Assembly (NCBI GenBank): GCA_016177705.1 | Contig: JACOUT010000003.1 | Span: 620,001-684,000 of the forward strand | DNA length: 64,000 nucleotides | Source: Deltaproteobacteria bacterium | Lineage (GTDB): Bacteria > Myxococcota > UBA727 > VGSZ01 | Direction of reading: 5' to 3' | Made by a program: the position numbers and the translations under genes | Notes under the pieces: model-generated | Told to the model about the DNA's origin: nothing | Database searches by the model: none | What the model saw: only the letters and a program-made list of their open reading frames with translations | Shown: one piece after another, positions 1-11,551 of the stretch | Layout of the letters: each line of letters starts with the position of its first letter | Numbering within the stretch: the stretch's first letter is position 1

Positions 1-1
1 G

Positions 2-1192
2 TGGGTGCTGGCGGTGGCGCTCGAGTTCGTCGCCTTCCTGCTCGGCGGCATCAACTTCATCACCACCGCGATGAACGCGCGCGCGCCCGGCATGAAGATG
101 ATGGATATCCCCATCGTGGTCTGGATGATCGTGGTGGCGAGCATCCTGTTCATGGTCTCGGTCGGCCCGCTGGTCGCCGGCGCCGCCATGTTGGTGCTCG
201 ACCAGCAGCTCGGCACGGCCTTCTACGACCCGAGCGGGGGCGGCGACCCCATCCTGTGGCAGCACCTCTTCTGGTTCTTCGGCCACCCCGAGGTGTACGT
301 GGTGTTGTTGCCGGCGATGGGCGTGTGCGCCGAGATCATCACCTGCAACGCGCGCAAGAAGTTCTTCGGCTACAAGACGCTCCTCTACACGGTGTTCGCC
401 ACCGGCATCATCTCGTTCTTCGTGTGGGCGCACCATCAGTTCGTCGCCGGCATCGACCCGCGCATGGCGAACGTCTTCACCATCACCACGCTGATCATCT
501 CCATCCCCATCGCCGAGATGATCTTCCTGTACATCGCCACGTTGGCCGGCGGTCAGATTCGTTTGAACGTGCCGATGCTGTGGGCGCTCTCCTTCGTCGC
601 CGAGTTCCTGCTCGGTGGCGTCACCGGCATCTTCCTCGGCGCCTCGGGCTCGGACATCTACTTCCACGACACCTACTTCGTCATCGCGCACTTCCACTAC
701 ACCTTCGTGCCCATCGCGGTCATCGCGTGCTTCGCCGGCTTCACGCACTGGATCCCGAAGATGACCGGCAAGATGATGAACGAGACCCTCGGCAAGCTGC
801 ACTTCTGGACCACCATCGTCGGCTTCAACCTGGTGTTCCTGCCGCTGTTCATCACCGGCATGTGGGGCGACCACCGCCGCATCTACAACTACGATCACTT
901 CCCCGACCTGAGCACGCAGGCCCTGCAGGACCTGCGCATCGCCTCCACCGTCGGCCTGTTGATCATGATCGCCGCGCAGGGGTTCTTCGTGTGGAACCTG
1001 ATCTGGACCTGGAAGAAAGGCCCGGCCGCCGGCAACAACCCGTGGCAGGGCACGACGCTCGAATGGTCGACGACGTCACCACCGGGCCACGGCAACTTCC
1101 ACCCCATGCCGACCGTCTACCGCGGCCCCTACGAGTACTCGGTGCCGGGCGCCGAGGCCGACTTCCTGCCGCAAAGCCAGCCGCCCGCGTAA
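2..1192 (+). CDS. ctaD: Cytochrome c oxidase subunit I, C-terminal part (5' end outside window)
   Basis: This is the catalytic subunit of the aa3/caa3-type haem-copper oxidase, which reduces O2 to water in the cytoplasmic membrane and pumps protons. The frame is open from the first base, so the gene begins upstream; about 396 residues of the usual 530 or more are present. Family landmarks are visible in fragment numbering: the HPEVY motif near residue 95 (CuB His with its cross-linked Tyr), the HH pair of CuB ligands near 144 followed by the FVAG(I/M)DPR loop, and HFH at 230-232 carrying the two haem-iron ligands. It is followed 26 bp later by subunit III, the first of four further oxidase-related genes on the same strand. 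Identification is secure; the split between aa3 and caa3 type depends on upstream genes not seen. Confidence 0.97.
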   Translation, partial: WVLAVALEFVAFLLGGINFITTAMNARAPGMKMMDIPIVVWMIVVASILFMVSVGPLVAGAAMLVLDQQLGTAFYDPSGGGDPILWQHLFWFFGHPEVYVVLLPAMGVCAEIITCNARKKFFGYKTLLYTVFATGIISFFVWAHHQFVAGIDPRMANVFTITTLIISIPIAEMIFLYIATLAGGQIRLNVPMLWALSFVAEFLLGGVTGIFLGASGSDIYFHDTYFVIAHFHYTFVPIAVIACFAGFTHWIPKMTGKMMNETLGKLHFWTTIVGFNLVFLPLFITGMWGDHRRIYNYDHFPDLSTQALQDLRIASTVGLLIMIAAQGFFVWNLIWTWKKGPAAGNNPWQGTTLEWSTTSPPGHGNFHPMPTVYRGPYEYSVPGAEADFLPQSQPPA

Positions 1193-1218
1193 CCGCCATC
1201 GCCACGAGGACACGCACG

Positions 1219-1797
1219 ATGTCGTTCGCCAAGCCCCTCGCCACCTTGCGCACCAGCGCCGGTCTGCCTACGGGCCGTCTGGCCCTGTGGTGGCTGCTCG
1301 CCTCCGAGGTGATCATCTTCGGCGGCCTGCTCGCAAGCTACGTCATGCAGCGCCTCGGCCATCCGGAGTGGGCCTATGAGGCGGAGCACACCAACATCTG
1401 GTTTGGCGCCGGCAACACCATCATCCTGCTCACGTCGTCGTTGTCGGCGGTGCTCGCGCACCAGGCGGCACAGACCGGCGACGGCAAGAAGGCCGCGCGC
1501 TACCTGTGGCTGACCATCGGTGGCGCCGCCTGGTTCATCGTCAACAAGGCGATCGAGTGGACCGGCGAGATCTCGCACGGCTTCACCATCACCAAGAGCG
1601 GCTTCTGGAGCTTCTACTACACGGCCGCGGGCCTGCACGGCCTGCACGTCATCGCCGGCGCCACCGCCATGGCGATCGTCGCGCTCGACGCGGCCAAGAA
1701 CAAGGAGCTGCAGCGCGTCGAGTACGTTGGCATCTACTGGCACCTGGTCGACGTCATCTGGATCTTCCTGTTCCCGCTCCTCTACATCGCCAAGTAG
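1219..1797 (+). CDS. ctaE: Cytochrome c oxidase subunit III
   Basis: A 192-residue integral membrane protein of the haem-copper oxidase subunit III family. It has about five hydrophobic segments, the conserved helix with EW (residues about 115-116), the GLHGLHVI(A)G helix, and the ending YWHLVDVIWIFLFPLLY, all typical of subunit III. It lacks the first two helices of the mitochondrial form, as do many bacterial versions. ATG 1219 is chosen because GAGGA lies 8 bases upstream and the longer open frame has no subunit III homology. It sits between subunits I and IV in an apparent operon. Confidence 0.95.
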   Translation: MSFAKPLATLRTSAGLPTGRLALWWLLASEVIIFGGLLASYVMQRLGHPEWAYEAEHTNIWFGAGNTIILLTSSLSAVLAHQAAQTGDGKKAARYLWLTIGGAAWFIVNKAIEWTGEISHGFTITKSGFWSFYYTAAGLHGLHVIAGATAMAIVALDAAKNKELQRVEYVGIYWHLVDVIWIFLFPLLYIAK

Positions 1798-1830
1798 TCA
1801 GCGCTGCGCCAACCGCACGAGGCAACGCCC

Positions 1831-2259
1831 ATGAGCACCCACGCCGCCGACCACGCGCACGCCCCCGACAGCGGTGACGAGCACGAGCACGTCCACCCGC
1901 CGAGCTTCTACGTCAAGATCTGGGCGATCCTGACCGTGCTGTTCGCCATCTCGGTGGCGGGCCCGATGCTCGGCGTCAAGATCGTCACCATCCTGACCGC
2001 GTTCGGCATCGCCATCGCCAAGGCGTACCTGGTGTGCGCGTACTTCATGCACCTCAACATCCAGCGACGCTGGGTGGTCTATCTCGAGCTGGCCGTGCTC
2101 GGCATGGTGCTGCTGTTCTGGTTCGGCGTCGCGCCCGATGTCATGAAGCACGAGGGCCAGAACTGGGAGAACGTGGCGGCCAAGCAGGCGGTCGAGCGCG
2201 GCATGGCCGCGCACGCGGCCGGCGCCGCGCACGCCGACGCACCGGCAGCGCCACACTGA
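1831..2259 (+). CDS. Cytochrome c oxidase subunit IV family protein
   Basis: A 142-residue protein with a His/Asp/Glu-rich N-terminus, three hydrophobic helices (residues about 28-48, 50-72, 82-102) and an Ala/His-rich tail. The helix pattern with AKAYLVCAYFMHL is typical of the small prokaryotic subunit IV (COX4_pro/CyoD-like) that stabilises the subunit I/III core. ATG 1831 follows subunit III by 33 bp with GAGGCA upstream. The many His residues at both ends could bind metal, but this is only a compositional observation. Confidence 0.88.
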   Translation: MSTHAADHAHAPDSGDEHEHVHPPSFYVKIWAILTVLFAISVAGPMLGVKIVTILTAFGIAIAKAYLVCAYFMHLNIQRRWVVYLELAVLGMVLLFWFGVAPDVMKHEGQNWENVAAKQAVERGMAAHAAGAAHADAPAAPH

Positions 2260-2294
2260 TCGTCGACCGCAGCGCACGGGAGCACACCACCGCC

Positions 2295-2924
2295 ATGACC
2301 ACCATCAGCTCGCCGATGATGCCCACCGACGTCCGCGGCGGTCTGCACGCGCCGCGTGTGCCGCCGGCGCGCCGCCAGTTGGTGTCGAGCGCGGTGCTCG
2401 GCATGCTGATCTTCATCGCGGTCGAGCTGATGTTCTTCGCCGGCCTCATCAGCGCCTTCACCATCGTCAAGTCGAGCGCCGTGCCGGGCGCCTGGCCGCC
2501 GCCCGGTCAGCCGCGGTTGCCGCTCGAGGTCACGGGCGTCAATTCGCTCGTGCTGCTCGCCTCGGGCGCGCTCGCCTGGTTCGCGTGGCGGGCTTTCAGG
2601 AGCGGCGCGCCGGCGCCGCGGGCCGCACGCTTGCAGCTCGGTGCCGCGGCGCTCGGTGCCGCGTTCGTGGTCGTGCAGAGCGTGGAATGGACGCGCCTGA
2701 TGGGCGAGGGCCTGACCATGCGCGCCAGCACGTACGGCTCGTTCTTCTACATGATCGTCGGAGCGCACGCGCTGCACGCACTCGCCGCCATCGCGGCGCT
2801 GCTCTGGTCGTGGCGTCGGCTGACGAGGGGGCGCTTGGCGTCGTCGTCGTTCGCTGCCGTGTTGGCGCTGTGGACCTTCGTGGTCGCGCTCTGGCCCGTG
2901 CTCTACGTGCTGGTGTACCTGTGA
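2295..2924 (+). CDS. Second cytochrome c oxidase subunit III-like protein
   Basis: A 209-residue membrane protein with five hydrophobic helices. It keeps subunit III hallmarks: the opening GMLIFIAVELMFFAGLISAF, the QSVEW helix (residues about 128-132) and the FFYMIVGAHALHALAAI helix. It is clearly different from the ctaE product 0.5 kb upstream, so the operon carries two subunit III paralogues. In related oxidases a second subunit III-like gene can accompany the core genes, but its separate role is not known. ATG 2295 follows a GGGAG-rich stretch; the longer upstream frame overlaps the subunit IV gene and has no homology. Its stop overlaps the next start (GTGA). Confidence 0.88.
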   Translation: MTTISSPMMPTDVRGGLHAPRVPPARRQLVSSAVLGMLIFIAVELMFFAGLISAFTIVKSSAVPGAWPPPGQPRLPLEVTGVNSLVLLASGALAWFAWRAFRSGAPAPRAARLQLGAAALGAAFVVVQSVEWTRLMGEGLTMRASTYGSFFYMIVGAHALHALAAIAALLWSWRRLTRGRLASSSFAAVLALWTFVVALWPVLYVLVYL

Positions 2925-3169
2925 GCGCGCGCGCGCGTTGCTGGCGCACGGCCGTGATGGTCGTTGCGCTGGCCGTTGCGCTCGTCGTCGTCTGGGCGCC
3001 CGAGGCGCTCGCTTGCTCGGTCTGCTTCGATGCCAACGGGGAGCGGCGCGAGGCCTTCCTGGCCACCACCATCTTCCTCACGCTCACGCCGCTCGCGTTC
3101 GTGTTCGCGGTGGTGTGGTGGCTGCGTCGGCGCGCGCGCGACCTCGACGTGATCCCGCCCGCGGAGTGA
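2921..3169 (+). CDS. Small membrane protein with a CSVCF motif, oxidase operon
   Basis: An 82-residue protein starting at GTG 2921, which overlaps the stop of the preceding oxidase gene by three bases and implies translational coupling. An internal ATG at 2957 is an alternative start. It has an N-terminal signal peptide or anchor (about residues 12-30), then CSVCF (CxxC), then a second helix (about 48-68) and a short charged tail. The placement and the CxxC just after the first helix suggest a periplasm-facing accessory factor for oxidase assembly or copper handling, but no family could be named with confidence. Confidence 0.75.
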   Translation: MSARARCWRTAVMVVALAVALVVVWAPEALACSVCFDANGERREAFLATTIFLTLTPLAFVFAVVWWLRRRARDLDVIPPAE

Positions 3170-3382
3170 ATCCTGCGGGAGGCCCTTGCCTTCCTGGTTC
3201 TGGGGCGTACCATCGCCAGCAAGTCTGGTCCGATCTGTCTGCCCGCCGCGCTTCGGCGCCCCCCGCGCACACACTGTCCAGAGTCACTGCCCTCACCGCG
3301 CAGCGGAGGAGGGGCGTGGGTCGTCTCGTCGCCAATGGTTGGCGTCGGTACGACGCACGTGATCACTGAAAGTCCACGCACC

Positions 3383-3691
3383 ATGGCCGAGAACAAGCTC
3401 TACGTTGGCAACCTCTCCTTCAACACCACGGACGACCAGCTCGTCCAGCTCTTCACCGAGCACGGCACCGTGACCAGCGCGTCGATCGTGACCGACCGCG
3501 AGACCGGTCGCTCGCGCGGCTTCGGCTTCGTCGAGATGAGCAGCGACGCCGCCGCCAAGGCCGCGATCAGCGCGCTCGACGGCCAGATGGTCGAAGGCCG
3601 CAACCTCACCGTCAACCTGGCCAAGCCCCGCGAGGATCGCGGTGGCCGCGGCGGTGGCGGCGGTGGCGGTGGCCGCGGCGGCCGCTGGTAG
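3383..3691 (+). CDS. RRM-type RNA-binding protein
   Basis: A 102-residue single RRM domain with a Gly/Arg-rich tail. RNP2 (LYVGNL, residues about 6-11) and RNP1 (RGFGFVEM, about 47-54) are intact. The tail is almost pure Gly with Arg, as in the small cold-responsive RNA-binding proteins of cyanobacteria and several proteobacteria. ATG 3383 begins MAENKLYVGN, the usual family start; upstream in-frame codons do not look coding. The 213 bases before it (3170-3382) hold no gene and probably include a long 5' leader, although I see no convincing promoter or fold there. Confidence 0.93.
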   Translation: MAENKLYVGNLSFNTTDDQLVQLFTEHGTVTSASIVTDRETGRSRGFGFVEMSSDAAAKAAISALDGQMVEGRNLTVNLAKPREDRGGRGGGGGGGGRGGRW

Positions 3692-3744
3692 TACGCAACA
3701 AGGTCCCGCGGTCCAGGCCGCTCGAGTGAGTCAAGGAGACGAAG

Positions 3745-4050
3745 ATGACCAAACCGCTTCAGCAGGGGTGCTTCGTCGTCCATGAGACGCATCCCGAGCA
3801 TGGCCTGGGCCGCGTGATCGCAATGGGGACCTTCGCCACGCGCGTGTTGTTCGCGCGCGGTGGCTTGCGGGTCTTTCGCGCCGAGGAGACGCAGCGGCTG
3901 CGCAGCGTCGCTACGCCCACCGCCGAAGACCTGGCGCTGCTCGTGAGCAAGGAGGCCGCCTTCGCGAGCGGCAAGAGCGAGCTGCCCGCGGCTGACCCGC
4001 CCAAGGCGCCGAAGCCGCGCGCCCGCAAGGCGCCCGCAGCGGCGCGCTGA
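3745..4050 (+). CDS. Small protein with a DUF3553/CarD-like N-terminal region and a basic tail
   Basis: A 101-residue protein with a strong Shine-Dalgarno AAGGAG 5 bases before ATG 3745. Residues about 8-50 (GCFVVHETHPEHGLGRV..., then a strand ending VLFARGGLRVF) resemble the compact beta-barrel of DUF3553/CarD/UvrD-tail Tudor-like domains, where an H.xxGxGxV turn is typical. The tail is Lys/Arg/Pro/Ala-rich like many nucleic-acid-associated bacterial proteins. It lies 53 bp after the RRM gene and may be cotranscribed with it. The domain match rests on pattern only. Confidence 0.7.
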   Translation: MTKPLQQGCFVVHETHPEHGLGRVIAMGTFATRVLFARGGLRVFRAEETQRLRSVATPTAEDLALLVSKEAAFASGKSELPAADPPKAPKPRARKAPAAAR

Positions 4051-4108
4051 CGTCGCTCCGCTACCACAGGTGAACACCGGTGCCGACGATCCGCCCCCTG
4101 CGGGGTGG

Positions 4109-4114
4109 TAGCGT
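4109..4114 (+). promoter_or_regulatory. Leaderless-type -10 element (TAGCGT) of the kinase-AAA-TPR gene
   Basis: TAGCGT ends 7 bases before GTG 4122, the spacing expected when transcription starts at the start codon itself. It favours GTG 4122 over GTG 4080 as the gene start. No clear -35 box is visible. Confidence 0.5.
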
Positions 4115-4121
4115 CGCGCCC

Positions 4122-7637
<3,516 letters not shown>

Positions 7638-7669
7638 CCGGCACGACGGGTTTGTGGTCTGCTCGGCGC

Positions 7670-8614
7670 ATGGCCGACCTGGCGCGCGAGATGGCGGAGG
7701 CGGAGCAGTTGCTCGCTGCCGGTGACACCGCCGCAGCGATCGCCAAGCTCGAGGCGCTGGTCGCCGAGCATCGAGATCTGTGGCCCGCGCGCGCCAACCT
7801 GGTGATCATCCACCGCGCGCTCGCCGAGGCCGGCGCCGCGTTCTCGTGGACCACCGTGCTGCACCACGGCGACGAGATCGCCCGTACGCGTCCGGATCTC
7901 TCCTATGGCCACTTCGCCGCCGCGCGTGGGCACGCCGGCTGGGCGGCGTCGCTCGACGCCCGCGGCCAGACGGAGGCCGCGCGGCTCGCGCGGCACGAAG
8001 CACTCGCGGCCATCGAACACGGCCTGCTTGCCACCGACGTCGACGACGGCGCCGATCGGGCGTGGGCGTTGGCCGCGCGCGAAGCGCTGCAGCGCGCAGT
8101 GGCGGGGCCGGCCGAGGACGGGCCACCCTCCGACCGCAAGGCGCGCGCCGAGTATCTGCGCCTTGGCCTTGTCATCGAGCTCTTGCCGCTGCAGCGCGCG
8201 GCAGAGTGGATCGACGTCGAGCTCGGCGTGCCCGAGGGCGGTTCCGCGATGATGGACCTGGTGATGGCGGCAGCGTCACGCGCCCGGGAGCTGCTCCTCG
8301 AACGCCTGGCCGCGGTGCCGGGTCGCTGCACCCCGGGCGTCGCCGCGCGCGCCTGGCTCGGCCACCTCGCGATCGGGCAGGACGACGGCAGCTACAGTGG
8401 CGCGGACGTGGCGATGTACCTGCGTCGAGTCCTCGACGCCAAGGCGCTCGTCACCGCCGACGCGCCCGCACTCCTGGAGGCCCTGCGCGCGGTCGAGACT
8501 GGGCCGCTGCAGCACATGCAAGCGGCGATCGCAGGCCTCCGCCGAGCGCTCGAGCCGTTCGTGCCGGTGGCGCGCTCCTTCCTCCAGACCGGCCAGCTCG
8601 AGCCACCCGCGTGA
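7670..8614 (+). CDS. TPR-like helical protein of unknown function
   Basis: A 314-residue, Ala/Leu/Arg-rich all-helical protein. The first 60 residues fit one or two TPR units (A-x-L-L-A-x-G-D-x-x-A-A-I ... L-V-A-E-H), and weaker helical repeats follow (WALAAREAL, AYLRLGLVIELL, LEALRAVE). No catalytic motif, signal peptide or membrane helix is visible. ATG 7670 is 32 bp after the kinase-AAA-TPR stop, so it is probably cotranscribed and may be a scaffold or effector of that kinase. Confidence 0.75.
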   Translation: MADLAREMAEAEQLLAAGDTAAAIAKLEALVAEHRDLWPARANLVIIHRALAEAGAAFSWTTVLHHGDEIARTRPDLSYGHFAAARGHAGWAASLDARGQTEAARLARHEALAAIEHGLLATDVDDGADRAWALAAREALQRAVAGPAEDGPPSDRKARAEYLRLGLVIELLPLQRAAEWIDVELGVPEGGSAMMDLVMAAASRARELLLERLAAVPGRCTPGVAARAWLGHLAIGQDDGSYSGADVAMYLRRVLDAKALVTADAPALLEALRAVETGPLQHMQAAIAGLRRALEPFVPVARSFLQTGQLEPPA

Positions 8615-8669
8615 CGCACCGTCGCCGCGACGGGTGGTGTAGTGTGCCCGGCTCAGCGACGAGGACGAC

Positions 8670-9377
8670 ATGACCGAGCACGGCTTCTGGCGGCGCTGCA
8701 GCAACTGCAAGAGCGAGATCGCGCTCGGTGCCCGGTATTGGATCTGCAGCGTGACGACGTGCCAGCGCGTGCGCGCGCCCATCCAGTTCTGCAAGCCCGA
8801 TTGCTGGGCCGTGCACAACGAGATCGAGAACCACCGCGACGGCTGGGCCGTGGAGAAGACCGCGCCGTCCACGGCCGAGGCCCCGTCCGCGCCCGCGACG
8901 ACGCCGCGACCAACGACGCCGTCCGCGCCACGCGCCGCCTCGTCCTCCGTGCCGCGCGCCGCGCCGCCGCCGTCCTCGTCGAGCGGCGACGGCGGCGAGG
9001 TGCTGGTGGTGGCCTCGCGCTTCAAGGAGTTCCTCGCCGACGTGCACGGCGTGCGCTGCTCCGACGACGTGTTCCCAACCCTGAGCGAGCACCTGCGGCG
9101 CCTGGCGCGCGAGAGCATCGAGGCGGCGCGCAAGGCTGGCAGGAAGACCCTGCTCGACCGCGACGTGCCGCGGCCCGCCGCCGAGGCCGACGTGCCGACG
9201 TTGGTGGTGGTCTCGCGCTTCAAGGCCTACGTGGCGTCGCTCGGCGACGTGCGCACCTCCGACGAGGTCATGCCGGTCTTGACCGCCGAGCTGCGTCGCC
9301 TGGGCGGCCAGGCGGCGGAGCACGCCAAGGGCGATGGGCGCAAGACCGTGCTCGGGCGCGACGTGCCGCGGCCATGA
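8670..9377 (+). CDS. Zinc-finger protein with two tandem bacterial histone-fold domains
   Basis: A 235-residue protein with three parts. Residues 10-55 form a Cys/His cluster (C10, C13, C26, C31, C41, C45, H49, H55) spaced like a small treble-clef or MYND/ZZ-type zinc finger. Residues 64-109 are a Pro/Ala/Ser/Thr linker. Residues about 110-169 and 176-235 are two copies of one domain, about half identical, with the shared skeleton LVV-SRFK, VR-SD-V, LRRL and the ending GRKT-L-RDVPRP. SRFK in helix 1, an Asp-capped long helix 2 and the GRKT loop followed by R-D-V match the histone fold of bacterial and archaeal histones; helix 3 is very short. A nucleoid or chromatin role is inferred. ATG 8670 has GAGG 5 bases upstream, and TAGTGT at 8640-8645 could be its -10 element. 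Confidence 0.78.
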   Translation: MTEHGFWRRCSNCKSEIALGARYWICSVTTCQRVRAPIQFCKPDCWAVHNEIENHRDGWAVEKTAPSTAEAPSAPATTPRPTTPSAPRAASSSVPRAAPPPSSSSGDGGEVLVVASRFKEFLADVHGVRCSDDVFPTLSEHLRRLARESIEAARKAGRKTLLDRDVPRPAAEADVPTLVVVSRFKAYVASLGDVRTSDEVMPVLTAELRRLGGQAAEHAKGDGRKTVLGRDVPRP

Positions 9378-9407
9378 TGTCCGCGGCCGTGACCTGTCGC
9401 GGCTTCT

Positions 9408-10940
9408 TCACCATGGCGTCGGCGCGTAGTCCTTGAAGAACACGCCGTGCGCGTGCTTGCCGGTGGTGAAACCGGCGACGATGGGATCGACAATGCGCGC
9501 AGCGCCATCGACGATGTCGAGCGGTGGCGAGAAGCGGTGCTCCTCCACCTTCTTGGCGGCGAGCTGCGCCGGATCCTCGTCGGTGACCCAGCCGGTGTCG
9601 ACGGCGTTCAGGTAGATGCCGTCACCCGCCAGCGCGGCCGCCGAGGTGCGCACCAGCATGTTGAGCGCGGCCTTGGCCATGTTGGTGTGCGGGTGCTTGT
9701 CGGTCTTGTGTTGGCGATAGAACTGCCCTTCCATCGCCGACACCATGACGATGTGGCGGGCGCCGTCGTGCGAGGTGACGGTGCCCGGCGGCGGCGTCGC
9801 GCTCGCCTGCATCGTGGACAAGAGCCGTTGCGTCAGCACGAACGGCGCGGTGGCGTTGACCAGCAGCACCTCGAGGAGCTCGAGCGTGGGCACGTCGCCG
9901 AGCGCCAGGCGCCAGGAGTTGTGCGCGCGTAGGTCGACCTGTTGCAGGTCGGCGTCGAGCACGCCGCGGGGGAACAGCTCGAGCGCCGTCGAACCGGCCG
10001 GCAGCGCCGCGAGCGGCAGCAGGTCGGCCTCGCTCGCAGCCTGCGACAACAGCGCGGGCGTCGCCACGCTCGCGCTCCCTGCATGTGAGCGCACGAGCTC
10101 CTGGTAGCCGGCCAACAGCGGTCGGGCGTCGGCGTCGACGTGGTCGTGCGTCGCCAACTCGCGCTCGAGCAGGTGGCGATAGAAGCCGGGCGGGCGCCGC
10201 ACCGTCTGACAGGCGTTGTGCAATTGAAAATCGAGCCGCGGCAGCGTGCGAGTCAGGTGCGCCGCCAATAGCTCGACGCTCGGCGTGTGGCGCAGGTCGA
10301 CGCCGTAGACGTGCAGCCGCTCGCGCCAAGTGGAGAAGTCCGGCATAGCTGCGAAGCGCGCCGCCGCGTCGTGCGGGAAGCGCGTGCAGGCCACCACGGT
10401 GCAGCCGGCGCGCAACAGCAAGAGCGCCGCCTGGAAGCCGATTTTGACGCGCGCGCCGGTGACGAGCGCCACCCGCCCACGCAGGTCGGCACTAGCGGTG
10501 CGCTTGGCGAAGTTGACGTCGCCGCAAGACGGGCAGAGCTGGTCGTAGAAGTGGTGGCGCTCGAGGTAGGGACGCTTGCACACGTAGCACTTGCGCTCCT
10601 CGACGTAGCGCGCCGCCGCGGGCTCCGCGTCGAGGTGCGCCGGTGGTGCCGCGTCGAGCAGGGGCGGCGGCGCCTGGAAGACCGGCTGGGCGCGCAGCCG
10701 CTTGATGCCCGTGCCCTGGCGTAGCTCCTCGTCGTGCGCGCGGCTCGCGCGGCGCTCCTCGCGCGCGAGCGCCTTCTGCAACTTCTTTCGCTGCTTCAAG
10801 TCGGGGCGCGCCACCTCGCCTGCCAGGCGCTGCAGCCGCTCGCGCGTGGCGCGGTCGGTGGTCGCGAGCACACCGCGATCCTCGGCGACGGCGCCGAGCA
10901 CGCGCAGCGCGATCTCGAGCTCCTCGGCAGTGATGGGCAC
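9408..10940 (-). CDS. Zinc-ribbon short-chain dehydrogenase-like protein with altered active site
   Basis: A 510-residue protein. Residues 1-115 are helical and basic; 118-139 hold a CxxC...CxxC zinc ribbon (C118, C121, C136, C139); an SDR Rossmann domain starts near 153. The cofactor turn reads TGARVKIG (161-168) where TGxxxGIG is usual, and the position of the catalytic Tyr in YxxxK is Thr419 (TNMAK, with Lys423 kept). VSAMEG supplies a Ser upstream. The overall form, a long SDR with an N-terminal ribbon, resembles uncharacterised eukaryote-like oxidoreductases. Loss of the Tyr suggests a non-classical enzyme or a binding protein. It starts 9 bp after the response regulator stop, so the two are probably one operon. 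Confidence 0.8.
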   Translation of the reverse strand: MPITAEELEIALRVLGAVAEDRGVLATTDRATRERLQRLAGEVARPDLKQRKKLQKALAREERRASRAHDEELRQGTGIKRLRAQPVFQAPPPLLDAAPPAHLDAEPAAARYVEERKCYVCKRPYLERHHFYDQLCPSCGDVNFAKRTASADLRGRVALVTGARVKIGFQAALLLLRAGCTVVACTRFPHDAAARFAAMPDFSTWRERLHVYGVDLRHTPSVELLAAHLTRTLPRLDFQLHNACQTVRRPPGFYRHLLERELATHDHVDADARPLLAGYQELVRSHAGSASVATPALLSQAASEADLLPLAALPAGSTALELFPRGVLDADLQQVDLRAHNSWRLALGDVPTLELLEVLLVNATAPFVLTQRLLSTMQASATPPPGTVTSHDGARHIVMVSAMEGQFYRQHKTDKHPHTNMAKAALNMLVRTSAAALAGDGIYLNAVDTGWVTDEDPAQLAAKKVEEHRFSPPLDIVDGAARIVDPIVAGFTTGKHAHGVFFKDYAPTPW

Positions 10941-10949
10941 GGGCCCGGT

Positions 10950-11405
10950 CTAAAGGAACTTGCGCAGGCGGGCGAGGGCCTTCTCGACGTTTGCGTCGCG
11001 CGGGTTGGCCAGCACCGCCTGCGCTTCGGGTGAGAAGGCCGGCGTGCGACGAGCGATCAGCTCGACGGCGTCGACCACCTCGTGCAGGCGTGCACCCTTG
11101 ACCACGTAGCCGAGCGCGCCTGCCAAAAGCGCCTCGGTAATGGCCGCGCTGTGGCTCGAGGCCGACACCACCAACACGGGCAGCAGGGGGCGCTTGTCGA
11201 GCAGCGCGTGGATCACCTCGACACCGGAGCGCCCCGGCAAGCTCAGGTCGATGATGGCGACGTCCACCTCGGTCTGGAGGATGCCCGGGTCGTCGCCGCG
11301 ACCGGTGCCGAGCGCGATGGTGTGGCCCGCGCGCGTCAGCATCGAGGCGATCAGCCGCCGCTGATCCTCGTCGTCCTCCACCAGCATCACGCGAAGTGTG
11401 CCCAC
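10950..11405 (-). CDS. Single-domain response regulator (receiver only)
   Basis: About 151 residues containing one REC domain and no output domain. The acidic pocket EDDED, the phospho-acceptor Asp in VAIIDLSLPG, a Ser in VVSAS and the conserved Lys in GYVVKG are all present, so it should be phosphorylated. GTG 11405 is chosen because AGGGGG lies 7 bases upstream; a TTG at 11438 and a GTG at 11408 are alternatives. Stand-alone receivers of this type pass phosphate to partners, and nothing nearby identifies its kinase. It is followed closely by the zinc-ribbon SDR gene. Confidence 0.88.
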   Translation of the reverse strand: MGTLRVMLVEDDEDQRRLIASMLTRAGHTIALGTGRGDDPGILQTEVDVAIIDLSLPGRSGVEVIHALLDKRPLLPVLVVSASSHSAAITEALLAGALGYVVKGARLHEVVDAVELIARRTPAFSPEAQAVLANPRDANVEKALARLRKFL

Positions 11406-11551
11406 CACGTTGCCCCCTGCAGTGAACGGTACGGGCAAGCGACCCTCGCGATCTACCGACGAGACAGTTCGGCGCTTCGATCCAGATCACAACCCGCACG
11501 CTTGTGCGCTCATGCCCGGGAGCGGTGCGCGAGCCCCCAACGCGCGAGCGT

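Noticed and set aside
2295..2924. Second subunit III as a frameshifted copy of ctaE
   Set aside because: It has a complete set of helices, distinct sequence and its own start, so it is a separate paralogue.
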